From NCBI GenBank assembly GCA_049975385.1, contig JBNGDO010000009.1, forward strand, positions 1-55,446: 55,446 nucleotides of DNA. The letters run 5' to 3'. Under the pieces are notes generated by a model. It did not search any database and was not told the origin of the DNA. It was given only the letters and a program-made list of their open reading frames with translations. The DNA comes from DSWT01 sp049975385 (GTDB lineage Bacteria > Chloroflexota > Anaerolineae > B4-G1 > SLSP01). This document shows, in pieces, positions 17,842 through 26,531 of this stretch. A program made the translations under genes and the position numbers. Each line of letters opens with the position of its first letter. Within the stretch, counting starts at the first letter, position 1.

Positions 17842-20800
17842 CTACTCTCCCGCCACCACCGTCAACGTCGTCGGCGATTGCTCGCCAACCGTCGTGGGAT
17901 TGTAATAGTCGTAGGCGGTGCTCGCGGGCGTCTGCGCCTTGAGCGGGAACTGCGCCCGCAGCCGGTAGCTAAATTCGAGCGGCTGTCCGGCGGTGAGGTC
18001 GCTCACGTAGAGGATGATCTGCCGACCGGTCAGCTCGTAGCGTTCGATTCTGGCGTAGGCGTAATCTTCAGGCGTATCCTGGTAACGCGCGACCAGCCGC
18101 GCCAGGTCCTCCGTCTCCACCGTGAAGCCCGGCGGCAGCCCCAGATCGACGATGGCGGAGTCCGCCACGCCCTCGTTGAGCGTGACGACGACATCCACGC
18201 CGACGGTGTCGTTGACCGCCAGTTCCGCGCGATCATAGCTCACGTCGATGGTGACCAGGTCCCCGCCCTCGCCTAGCAACTCCGGATACATCGGTAGCTT
18301 GTCCCACGGCAGATAGTAGCTGCCTGCGACCTGGTACATCAGATTTCCCTCGCCCGCCATGGTAATTTCCACGTTGTTCTCGCGGCCCGGCGGGACATCG
18401 TCGAAGACGAGCATCTGCACCACGTCGAAGTTCTCCGGCTTGACCGTCACCGTCTTGGTCTGCCCGCCGTTGAGCGTGACCGTCACGGTCGCGTCCACGT
18501 CCTCCGCACCGGACTTGACGCTGGCGATGAGCGCCTTGAGCGCGAGCACCGTCGCCGAGGTTGTGTCCCACGTGCCGAAGCTATCCTTGTTGCGCACCAG
18601 GAAAGTGAGCGCGGCGTTCGCCAGATCGCCGTGTTTCCCCGCGCGAATGAGAGCCAATGCCGACAGCGCGGTCGCTTCGAGCTGCGCGCTGTTGCCGTAA
18701 CCGCCCATATACGTCTCGCGGCCCGCGTCCCAGTAGACGGCCTCGCCATCTGGTTTCGCCATCCCTGCCAGACGATCCAACACCGCATCCGTCGCACCGG
18801 TGGTCTTGCCTTCCAACGCTATGTCGTAGGCCACCAGGGCGTTGGCGACCAATCCTAAATCGTAGGCCGACTCCACTTGCGAAACATTCTCGCGTAGGAA
18901 GCTCACGCCCCGAGCCGTGCGGTCGTCATTCTCATAACCCGCATCCGCCAGCCCCCAGACGATGAAAGCCGTCACCTGTGTCTTGTCGGTCATCAATGTC
19001 AGGCTCGTTTCGTGGAAGCCCTCGACGCCCTTCCACGAACCATCGTTCTCCTGGCGCGCGAAAAGCCACTCGACGATGCGCTCGATCAACCGGGGATCGA
19101 TATCGTAGACGCGGCTCATGTCACCGAACTCTTGCAAACCGTAGGCCGTGAGCATCGGATCGGCAGGAGCTTCGCCGAAGAGCGAGAACCCGCCCGGTTC
19201 ACCGTTCACCTCGAAGGTGGTCAGCCGCTGGTAGCCCAGGTTGATGTACTCCTCGGCCTGCATCTGCACTTCCGGCGATGCCTGATCGGTCGTCTTAAGG
19301 TAATCCAGCACCAGGATGTTCGGGTACGTCGTGGACGACGTCTGCTCGAAGCAACCGAAAGGCATCCGCAGGAGCGCGTCCAGTCCCTCCACCACCTGGC
19401 TGACGATACCGGGATAGATTTTGACGATGAGCTTCTGCGTTCCGGGGATCGCGTCCGCCGGGATTTGCACCGTCTCCTGCACAGACATCGTCGGATCGAG
19501 CTTGTCGGAGACGGTAAAGCGCAGTTCCTTGCCGTCGGGGAAGACGCGCACGTCCTTGCGGATCGCATCGGACATGCGGCTGCCGTAGGCCGTCACCTGG
19601 AACGGCTGCGCGCCAAAGTCCAGCGCCCTGATGCGGAAGTAGACAACGGTGATGTCGTTAGAGGCGATCTCCAGCGTTTTGACTGGCTCGTCCAGCAGCT
19701 CAAACCAGCGTTCCTGCTGCACTTCCAGGCGCACGGATTGCGCCTCCGGCAGGTAGTTGAAGACGCCCACCGGTACGGCGATCTCGTCACCGACGGTGAG
19801 CGAGCCGGGCAGGTCGAGGTCGATGAAGAAGTCCTGGAAGACGCGCAGCCCACCCGTCGCGCTGCCCAGGCGTCCATCCTGCGAGGAAGCCAGCGCCGTC
19901 ACCCGCCAGGTGGTGATGCTGTCGGCGACAGGGAACTCGAGGTGCAGCGCGCCGTTCGCATCCGTGGCTTCGTCCGGCAGCCAGAGCATCGTTTCGGGGA
20001 AGTATTGGCGCAGGCGCGGCGGTTCGCCGGGCGTCTGTGCTCCGCCGATCGCGCTCTCCGACTTTTCCATCGGCGCTTCATTTTCTGCCCAAACGTTCTC
20101 CACTGCCCCATCCGCAGCCGGCGCAGCGAACATCATTTCATCCATCACCATGCCCTCACCCATCACCATCCCGCGCTGCGCTGCACCGGCCATCATCATA
20201 CCGCCTTCAGCCGCAACAAGCATCACCGGGATCGTCGCGGCGAGGAGCAGTACCACCATCCCAAGCGCGGCGACACTGGCGAAAGCGCGCTTCTCGAAGG
20301 CGAAACCCGCGCCGCGGAGCAGGAAGGCCAAGGGCAGCAGCACGAAGGCCAACGCGCCGGTCAGGATCACTCCATCTTCAGGGTACACATCGCCACGCGA
20401 CAGTGCGAAGCCTAATACGACGATGACGATCATCAGGATAGGAAGCAATCCCAACATCGCGCCGAGCATCCCGTCTTTGCGTTTGATCGCCAGGACAATG
20501 AGGCCGATCAAGCCCACGATCCCGAACAAGCCCAACGCGCCCAACAGCACCAGCAAGATTTCATCCGACCAGCGCCAGAGAAGCTCGTTGACCGCCCAGA
20601 GCAATCCCGCCAGCATCAGCACCAGCGCGATCAACGCGCCGAAGGCAATCCCCAGGCTGGCCCAAAAGCGGCTGTTTTTCCAGACGGCGACGCCACTCAA
20701 CACGATCACTGCCAGGGGAATGAGCAAGAAAAAGCCAAACGTCCCCTTCGCCAGTCCGGTGTAGAACTTCTCTTGTTTTTCGTAGGCCCGCGACATCGCC

Positions 20801-22797
20801 TGCTCGTGGGAATTCGCGTCCAAGGTGAAGGGTGACGCCTGTTGGATCGCCGAGGCCAGCGCCGCCTTGCCCGCGCCTTCCTGCGCCTCGCGCAAGGCCG
20901 GATCGTCCACCGGATAGGGTTCGGACATCAGTTCGGGAATGCCGAAACCGTGCAGTTCGTACTTGGGCTGCAAGAGTTCGGCTTCGAGCATAAAGTAGAG
21001 CTTGGCGAAGCCAGGGTCCTGCTCCGCCAACGCGAAGACGGATTCATCAACAACCGCCAGCCCGACCGCCGACTGCACGCCCACGCCGTCCGTCCCGCCA
21101 ACCTGCACGTCGAGCGTCGCGTCCTCGCCGGGCCGGTAGGTGTCCGCGCCGGGCGTCAGCGTCACCGCGAGGTCGCTCGCCTCATCCACGACGACCAGGC
21201 GCGTGTCGCGGTTGATGCTGCCGGAACGCAGAATCTTGTAGGCGTGGAGTTCCAACGTGCCGTAAAGGTCGGGCGTGAGGTCGACGGCGACCTCGGCCTT
21301 GCCGTCGGTCACGTCCACGGCACGCGTACTTACCGTCTGGCCTTCGCGGATGACGTCCACGTAGACCGTGCCGCGCTGCGCCGAGGTAAGAAGCGAGAGC
21401 ATCATCGTATCGCCGACACGGTAGACAGGCGCGTCCGGCCGCAGGAGCACCGTCTCTTCCGACCACTGGCCTTCGTAGAAGAATTCCTGCCCGGCGGTCG
21501 CGCCGGTTGCGTCGCGCGCCTCGACGTACAATGAGAGGTAGGGGGTCTGCGGCGTGAAACGCACTTCCGCCAGGCCGTATTTGCCGGTTTGCGCAGTCAC
21601 ACTCTCATTGGTGTCGCGGATGAACGCCGTCACATCCGCCTGCGCCGGGGAGCCGTCAGGATAGCTCGTCATCACGTAGAGGATGTTCTCGACGCCGGCA
21701 ATCGGCTGCCCGCCTTCGAGCACGGCGTTGATGACGAGCGCCCCCTGCGCCACCGGCAACGACAGCCGCCCGACTTCGGTGTGCTCGGCCTGGTCGGTGA
21801 CGGCGGCCTCGATGTAGAAGCGCCCGCCGCCGCTTTCCAGCTCGCTGCCCGCGATGTAGTCCGGCAAGTCGAAGCTGAACGCAAAGACGCCGGTTTCGTC
21901 CGTTGTCCCCTCCAACGTCACCGCGACGACGCGCTCGAAGTCGAAGGTATACCCTTCGATCTTCACCATGCCATCCGTCACGTCTTTGCCGAAGAAATAC
22001 GCGGCCTTGAGCGAGCCTTCCACCCGGTCGCCGGGGCGGTAAAACGTACGATCGGTGGTCAGGTTCACATCGAACTTGGGGAGGACGTAGTGTTCGACGG
22101 TGACAGTTTTCTCGGAAGAGGTGTTGCCCAACGTCGCCGTGAGTTTGTACGGGCCGGTGTTGACTTCACTGGCAAGCTGGAAATCCACCGATGCGATGCC
22201 ATAGTCAGATGCAGTCAGTGTCTTGCGGAAGACGGTGTTGCCCTTGCCGTCGGCGACGGTCACTTCAAGGCTCTGTCCAGCGGCGGGACGCAGATCGAAG
22301 GCGCCCAAAGCCAGCGCGCGGATGTGGATGATCTGCCCCGGCTGGTAAAGCGGCTTGTCGGTGGTCAGCAGGATGCGATAGTCTCGCTCGACCGTCACGG
22401 CCTGTTCCAGCGTGTCGGAACCGAGGCTCGATTTCGTCTCGACGATGAGCGTTTGCTGCGGTTCGACGTCCTCCGGCACGGCAAAAGCGACATCGACGTT
22501 GCCCGCCGTGTCCGTCTTTCCCTTGAAGAGCACCTTCGCGCGCCCACCGTCTGCTGGGCGCATGCGCACCTCAATCTCAGCATCGGGCAACGGGGTCGCG
22601 TCGCGGCTATCGCGCACGACGACGCGCATCGCTGCCGTGCTGCCGGGGACCAGACTGCTCTGCCCAAGCACGATCGTCTCGTGCTGGCTGAGCGTTTCGG
22701 GGAGTCGTTCGTAATAGACCAGCAGGGCAATCAGGCCGCCGGTCAGAATGATCAAGCCAAGAACAAAACTGATGACTAACCAGGTTTTTCGGGACAT
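17842..22797 (-). CDS. Alpha-2-macroglobulin family protein with internal membrane domain
   Basis: A 1651-residue bacterial alpha-2-macroglobulin, a protease trap. It starts with a signal-anchor helix (about residues 7-29) and continues with many beta-sandwich (MG) domains, including TDKPLYQPGQ. The thioester is CFEQ (C1149-Q1152), which can crosslink attacking proteases. Before it is the conserved YFPETMLWLPDE segment, and after it a helical toroid and a C-terminal MG domain. Unusually, residues about 683-861 are six hydrophobic helices, then a methionine-rich stretch (about 862-890). The even helix number keeps the thioester half outside the membrane. No partner penicillin-binding protein gene (pbpC) is adjacent. 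AAGGAGG precedes the ATG. Confidence 0.9.
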   Translation of the reverse strand: MSRKTWLVISFVLGLIILTGGLIALLVYYERLPETLSQHETIVLGQSSLVPGSTAAMRVVVRDSRDATPLPDAEIEVRMRPADGGRAKVLFKGKTDTAGNVDVAFAVPEDVEPQQTLIVETKSSLGSDTLEQAVTVERDYRILLTTDKPLYQPGQIIHIRALALGAFDLRPAAGQSLEVTVADGKGNTVFRKTLTASDYGIASVDFQLASEVNTGPYKLTATLGNTSSEKTVTVEHYVLPKFDVNLTTDRTFYRPGDRVEGSLKAAYFFGKDVTDGMVKIEGYTFDFERVVAVTLEGTTDETGVFAFSFDLPDYIAGSELESGGGRFYIEAAVTDQAEHTEVGRLSLPVAQGALVINAVLEGGQPIAGVENILYVMTSYPDGSPAQADVTAFIRDTNESVTAQTGKYGLAEVRFTPQTPYLSLYVEARDATGATAGQEFFYEGQWSEETVLLRPDAPVYRVGDTMMLSLLTSAQRGTVYVDVIREGQTVSTRAVDVTDGKAEVAVDLTPDLYGTLELHAYKILRSGSINRDTRLVVVDEASDLAVTLTPGADTYRPGEDATLDVQVGGTDGVGVQSAVGLAVVDESVFALAEQDPGFAKLYFMLEAELLQPKYELHGFGIPELMSEPYPVDDPALREAQEGAGKAALASAIQQASPFTLDANSHEQAMSRAYEKQEKFYTGLAKGTFGFFLLIPLAVIVLSGVAVWKNSRFWASLGIAFGALIALVLMLAGLLWAVNELLWRWSDEILLVLLGALGLFGIVGLIGLIVLAIKRKDGMLGAMLGLLPILMIVIVVLGFALSRGDVYPEDGVILTGALAFVLLPLAFLLRGAGFAFEKRAFASVAALGMVVLLLAATIPVMLVAAEGGMMMAGAAQRGMVMGEGMVMDEMMFAAPAADGAVENVWAENEAPMEKSESAIGGAQTPGEPPRLRQYFPETMLWLPDEATDANGALHLEFPVADSITTWRVTALASSQDGRLGSATGGLRVFQDFFIDLDLPGSLTVGDEIAVPVGVFNYLPEAQSVRLEVQQERWFELLDEPVKTLEIASNDITVVYFRIRALDFGAQPFQVTAYGSRMSDAIRKDVRVFPDGKELRFTVSDKLDPTMSVQETVQIPADAIPGTQKLIVKIYPGIVSQVVEGLDALLRMPFGCFEQTSSTTYPNILVLDYLKTTDQASPEVQMQAEEYINLGYQRLTTFEVNGEPGGFSLFGEAPADPMLTAYGLQEFGDMSRVYDIDPRLIERIVEWLFARQENDGSWKGVEGFHETSLTLMTDKTQVTAFIVWGLADAGYENDDRTARGVSFLRENVSQVESAYDLGLVANALVAYDIALEGKTTGATDAVLDRLAGMAKPDGEAVYWDAGRETYMGGYGNSAQLEATALSALALIRAGKHGDLANAALTFLVRNKDSFGTWDTTSATVLALKALIASVKSGAEDVDATVTVTLNGGQTKTVTVKPENFDVVQMLVFDDVPPGRENNVEITMAGEGNLMYQVAGSYYLPWDKLPMYPELLGEGGDLVTIDVSYDRAELAVNDTVGVDVVVTLNEGVADSAIVDLGLPPGFTVETEDLARLVARYQDTPEDYAYARIERYELTGRQIILYVSDLTAGQPLEFSYRLRAQFPLKAQTPASTAYDYYNPTTVGEQSPTTLTVVAGE

Positions 22798-22884
22798 AAG
22801 GAACCTCCTTCGTAATGCGTGACACGTGATTCATATAACTGATGATAAGACGTTCTGGAGAAAAGAGAAGTTCCACAGAACAAA

Positions 22885-22909
22885 AGAGACGCTGCTAAGC
22901 AGCGTCTCT
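22885..22909 (-). terminator. Intrinsic terminator after the EEP phosphatase gene
   Basis: AGAGACGCTGCT and AGCAGCGTCTCT are perfect inverted copies around one base. On the minus strand TTTTGTTC follows, so it terminates the gene ending at 22933. Confidence 0.78.
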
Positions 22910-22932
22910 CCGATCAGTCTTTGACAAACCAC

Positions 22933-23760
22933 CTAACCACCCAACATCACATCCGCCACCACCGGCATGTGGTCCGAGGGATAACGCTTGCCGTCCCAGC
23001 GATCGGCGAGGGTAGCATGCCGCAGGACGCGGACGCCTTCGCTCACGAAAATGTAGTCGATGCGGTCGCGCAGTTCACCGGTAAAGGCATGGAACGTACA
23101 TGACGGGCCGTGATGTGGTGCCGCCGACTGGGTTTTAGCATCCCACAGGCGGAATGGGATTTCGTCAGCATCGCCCGTCAGCAGTCGGTAGGCGGGCGCA
23201 CGCTCATCGCAGTTCAGATCACCCACCACGATGACCGGTACCATACCCATACCCGCCCGCGTGAGCGCGTCCTTCAGTAGCAACCGGGCGCTCTCTTTCC
23301 GGGCCACCTTCCCTCTGTGATCGAAATGCGTGTTGTAGAAGAGGAATGTGGTATTCGTTGCGGTATCCAAGAACTGCGCCCAGGTTGTAATGCGGATGCA
23401 ATCCGCATCCCATCCCAGACTGCCGGGGATGTCCGGCGTCTCAGATAGCCAGAACGTCCCCTGGTCCAGCAGCGTGAGTCGCACGCGACGGTAGAAAATC
23501 GGGGCGAACTCGCCCTTGCGCGCGCCATCGTCACGTCCCACGCCTACCCAGTCAAAATCAGGCAAACGCGCGACCAGATCGTCTACTTGATCGGGCAGCA
23601 CTTCTTGCAACCCCACAATATCCGGCTGATGCAGGTGCACCATGCTGGCAGCCAAATCCTTGCGATACGGCCAGGCGTTCGGCCCATCGTGTGAGATGTT
23701 CAAGCGAATGTTGAAAGACATGACGCGAATGGTGGGCAAAGAAGGTAACGTCGTTTCCAT
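22933..23760 (-). CDS. Endonuclease/exonuclease/phosphatase (EEP) family hydrolase
   Basis: A 275-residue metal-dependent phosphoesterase of the EEP superfamily, related to DNase I and sphingomyelinase-type enzymes. The superfamily motifs occur in order: SFNIR (metal-site Asn), GLQEVLPDQ (catalytic Glu), YNTHFDHRG, VVGDLN (Asp/Asn), DRIDYIF and the C-terminal SDHMPV (catalytic His). There is no signal peptide, so it is probably cytoplasmic. GAGG lies about seven bases before the ATG. Substrates in this superfamily range from DNA to lipids and sugar phosphates, so none is assigned. Confidence 0.88.
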   Translation of the reverse strand: METTLPSLPTIRVMSFNIRLNISHDGPNAWPYRKDLAASMVHLHQPDIVGLQEVLPDQVDDLVARLPDFDWVGVGRDDGARKGEFAPIFYRRVRLTLLDQGTFWLSETPDIPGSLGWDADCIRITTWAQFLDTATNTTFLFYNTHFDHRGKVARKESARLLLKDALTRAGMGMVPVIVVGDLNCDERAPAYRLLTGDADEIPFRLWDAKTQSAAPHHGPSCTFHAFTGELRDRIDYIFVSEGVRVLRHATLADRWDGKRYPSDHMPVVADVMLGG

Positions 23761-23771
23761 ACAATACCTCG

Positions 23772-23806
23772 CAGACGTGTCAGGTTTTGGAAACCTGACA
23801 CGTCTG
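23772..23806. repeat. Long perfect inverted repeat between EEP and nrdJ
   Basis: A 16-base arm starting CAGACGTGTCAGG (23772-23787) pairs perfectly with 23791-23806 around TGG. It lies ten bases past the nrdJ stop. There is no T run on either strand. A similar design, with different sequence, is at 54907-54945. Confidence 0.65.
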
Positions 23807-23815
23807 AATGATCTA

Positions 23816-26077
23816 TCAAAACGTCAAATCACACGCGCCTGCGGAACAGGCAACTTCCTGGGCCGCTGTAGTCAGATCTTTGTCCTCATAGCGCCAGATT
23901 TTCGAGAAATCAATCGTCGGGAAGGCGGCAACCCTCTGCTGGTATTCCTCTTCGGAAATCTCCACATAGGGCATCTGGTCGTACTGCGCATCAAAGGCTG
24001 GGAGGAACGTCATTCCATTAATCCGACTTTGGTTTTCCCACACCCATTTGATCACATCCAGAACCTCGTGCGGATGATAAGTGATCGTCACGCTTGGATT
24101 GTGCTCGGTCCAATAAGTTTTGTTCTGCAACCAGTATTCGCACTGTTCGATGGCCGAGCGCATAGTGCGTGTGATCGCTCCCTCCGGCGACATGACCGGA
24201 AAATGTACGACCCACGTGTCGGCAGTTTCCGGCGTCTGTCCATTTTCCGGATTCATCGGCACGCCTGCATCCTGAAGCACTTTGTAGATCGGTGTGAATG
24301 TGCTCACACGTACGTTACGCACGTAGTATTTCGCCCAGCGCGCGTGAATCCCGGATGAGCAATCCAGCAGCAGCGAAGAATTGCCTGAGGGTTTGACACA
24401 CGTCGCCGCTACCGACTGGTTGATGTGCAACTGCGCCGAAATCTGACGGTTCGTTTCGATAACCACCTGCTGCAAGCGCGCCTGCACTTCAGGGTCTCTG
24501 GCAATCGCGCCATCTAGCTGGCCATTGAGATCGACACCGAGAAGACGCTCTTCCTCACAGTTTTGCTGCCACTGCGGGCGCAGGCCAGGGAAAAAAGTCG
24601 CCATTGATTGCACCGTGCCGATGATGGTCGCCAATTCGACTTTATCGCGCAGGCTTTCGTAGGTATCTTCAGCACGCACCACAGCGCTCGATAGATTGCA
24701 GAATTCCCAGGGACGCAGGATGATTTCACCGCACGGGTTTGTGCCGAACTCGGCAAGCGCCCGGCGCTCTGGGCGGGCGTCGATAGCCGCCTGGCGGTTG
24801 AAAATGCCCGGTTCACCGCGCCCGGTGTCCACCATATCCAGGATATAGTGCGCGACTTCGGCCTGGGTCAGCCGGCGTTCTGGCCACACCGCCGAGTTGT
24901 TAGCATTCCAACGCTGGCTGTTTTCCCGCCAAAAGTCACCATCCTTACAGGTCTTCATTTCCATATCGTCTTGGTCGAATAGCGCAATCATCGCCGTGCG
25001 GCGCACGCCACCAGAAACTGCCGCCCCGCCGATCGCGCACATAATGTCGTGAGCATCCAGGGCACGCAGAAAGCTACCCTGACGTGCCAGGATGCGCGCG
25101 CGGGTGAATTCCAGCATCTTGCGCAGCGGTTCCGGCCCCGAAGCACGCCCGCCCTTGATGCGCAATGGCGCCCCCGCCGGACGCACGAGCGAGAAATCAA
25201 ACTGCACATCGCCACCCTCGAACCACGTCTCCAAACCAAAGCGCAGCGCGTCGGCCCACCCCTCAGCAGAATCTTCGATCACATAACGGGCTGGTGTGAA
25301 GTTCAACTGCCGCTGGATGCGCGGAAAATTCTCCACATAACGGCGCTCCACGGAATAGCCCACGCCGCAGCCACTCATTGAGATAATCAACGCTTCCACG
25401 AAAGAATCCACACTTTCTACAGGTTGATAAGAACAGTTGTAAATAGCAATATTGTTGCGGCGCGCGGCTGGCCCCGCCATCGCCAACAAACGCATCGACG
25501 GCATCGCACGCATATCAAGGATAGCCTGGCGGAGACGTGTATAGGTCTCAGGGGGTAGGCGGTATTCGGAAAGCTCCTTGAGAAAATCGACCGCACGATC
25601 CACAGTTTCGACCCAGGTCTCGCGCCGGCCCAACTCGTAATTGAAGCGCGAGTATTTATCGTAGAATTGGAATTTCTGGAGATCCGTCGGGAAATACTTA
25701 TCTGATTCGGCAAATGCTGCGCGCACACTTTCAGGGATTGGACGCGTCAGGCGCAACTTGGCGCGTTCAGCACGATAGAGAATATAGTGCTTGGCAGCTT
25801 CATACTCGCCCGCTGCCAACAGTACCATCTCGACGATATCCTGAATTTGCTCAACAGTCGGCTGCTCGTATTTCGCGGCGACGATATTGACAACTTGCTT
25901 CGTTAACTCACCTGTAGAGATCACAGGCCGCCGGCTCAGGCTATTAAAACAACGCTTCAGCGCCGTCTCAATGCGATCGGCATCGAAAGCGACGACTCGC
26001 CCATCCCGCTTCACTATCGTCTCTGGAACATTGATCTGCACATCTTTATCCACGTAATCCACTTGCGGCTGCAACAT
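23816..26077 (-). CDS. nrdJ: Monomeric adenosylcobalamin-dependent ribonucleotide reductase (class II)
   Basis: A 753-residue class II reductase that makes deoxyribonucleotides using a B12-derived radical, so it needs no oxygen. Residues about 16-105 are an ATP-cone (VKRDGRVVAFDADRIETAL), an allosteric site. The active-site loop NPCGEI carries N447, C449 and E451. Other conserved segments are MPSMRLLAMAG, CGVGYSVE and ATCVKPSGNSSLLL. The C-terminal CSAGACD supplies the redox cysteines served by thioredoxin. It resembles the single-chain Lactobacillus enzyme more than the two-domain NrdJ. AGGAGGGT precedes the ATG, and a promoter lies at 26106-26135. A radical SAM B12 protein at 28.5 kb also depends on cobalamin. 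There is no separate activase or small subunit. Confidence 0.93.
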   Translation of the reverse strand: MLQPQVDYVDKDVQINVPETIVKRDGRVVAFDADRIETALKRCFNSLSRRPVISTGELTKQVVNIVAAKYEQPTVEQIQDIVEMVLLAAGEYEAAKHYILYRAERAKLRLTRPIPESVRAAFAESDKYFPTDLQKFQFYDKYSRFNYELGRRETWVETVDRAVDFLKELSEYRLPPETYTRLRQAILDMRAMPSMRLLAMAGPAARRNNIAIYNCSYQPVESVDSFVEALIISMSGCGVGYSVERRYVENFPRIQRQLNFTPARYVIEDSAEGWADALRFGLETWFEGGDVQFDFSLVRPAGAPLRIKGGRASGPEPLRKMLEFTRARILARQGSFLRALDAHDIMCAIGGAAVSGGVRRTAMIALFDQDDMEMKTCKDGDFWRENSQRWNANNSAVWPERRLTQAEVAHYILDMVDTGRGEPGIFNRQAAIDARPERRALAEFGTNPCGEIILRPWEFCNLSSAVVRAEDTYESLRDKVELATIIGTVQSMATFFPGLRPQWQQNCEEERLLGVDLNGQLDGAIARDPEVQARLQQVVIETNRQISAQLHINQSVAATCVKPSGNSSLLLDCSSGIHARWAKYYVRNVRVSTFTPIYKVLQDAGVPMNPENGQTPETADTWVVHFPVMSPEGAITRTMRSAIEQCEYWLQNKTYWTEHNPSVTITYHPHEVLDVIKWVWENQSRINGMTFLPAFDAQYDQMPYVEISEEEYQQRVAAFPTIDFSKIWRYEDKDLTTAAQEVACSAGACDLTF

Positions 26078-26105
26078 AACAGTACCCTCCTAGGATCGAT
26101 GATAT

Positions 26106-26135
26106 ATTGTATTTGCGAGGTTGGTATAGAAACAA
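26106..26135 (-). promoter_or_regulatory. Promoter of nrdJ
   Basis: On the minus strand TTGTTT (26130-26135) and TACAAT (26106-26111) are 18 bases apart. The -10 merges into ACAATATATCATC, which resembles half of an NrdR box. Confidence 0.5.
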
Positions 26136-26369
26136 AAAGCAATGCTTTTCGCATTACTTTTACAATTTATATTTAAGACACCCATATGTAGGGATTTACA
26201 TCTATACTACCACAAGATACAGGGGCGTCAACTTCGTTTTTGTAAGTTAAATATGATAAATAAGACTTTAAAAGAGCCAAGTGTAATCTGGGAATGGCTG
26301 TTTCAAATGCGAGGCTAACAGGATACCACAAAACGGGAAATGTGAAACCGGCAAATACGATAGCGCTAA

Positions 26370-26397
26370 TTGCTTAACTGGCAATGCGTAGTATACT
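26370..26397 (+). promoter_or_regulatory. Promoter of the hybrid histidine kinase
   Basis: TTGCTT (26370-26375) and TATACT (26392-26397) are 16 bases apart, giving a leader of about 128 bases. Confidence 0.45.
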
Positions 26398-26531
26398 TAG
26401 GCCGCGTTTCTATCTTAATACTAACCAAACTGCTACACAATCGCCATGAAATGCTAACAAACAAACCACAAACTTGTGTTATGCTATGTCTAGGAAATGC
26501 TATCTTAGCAAGAGGTTAGAAACGAGCTTAG

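Larger units (their letters stand above)
26078..26531. other. 454-base AT-rich divergent intergenic region
   Basis: The region between nrdJ and the histidine kinase is markedly AT-rich. It holds a promoter for each gene (entered separately), an NrdR-box-like sequence at about 26099-26111 over the nrdJ -10, and an imperfect inverted repeat at 26136-26160 (AAAGCAATGC and GCATTACTTT). I see no reading frame, no cobalamin riboswitch core and no tRNA. Confidence 0.6.

Noticed and set aside
19012..20415. A 467-codon plus-strand frame and its neighbours across the macroglobulin gene
   Set aside because: They are antisense to a coding sequence with clear domains. Composition is arginine/histidine/valine-rich as expected of antisense frames in GC-rich genes, and there is no ribosome site or recognisable motif.
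26078..26531. Cobalamin riboswitch upstream of nrdJ
   Set aside because: I looked for the conserved B12-box (GCCACTG type) on the minus strand and did not find it; the region is AT-rich without the expected stems.
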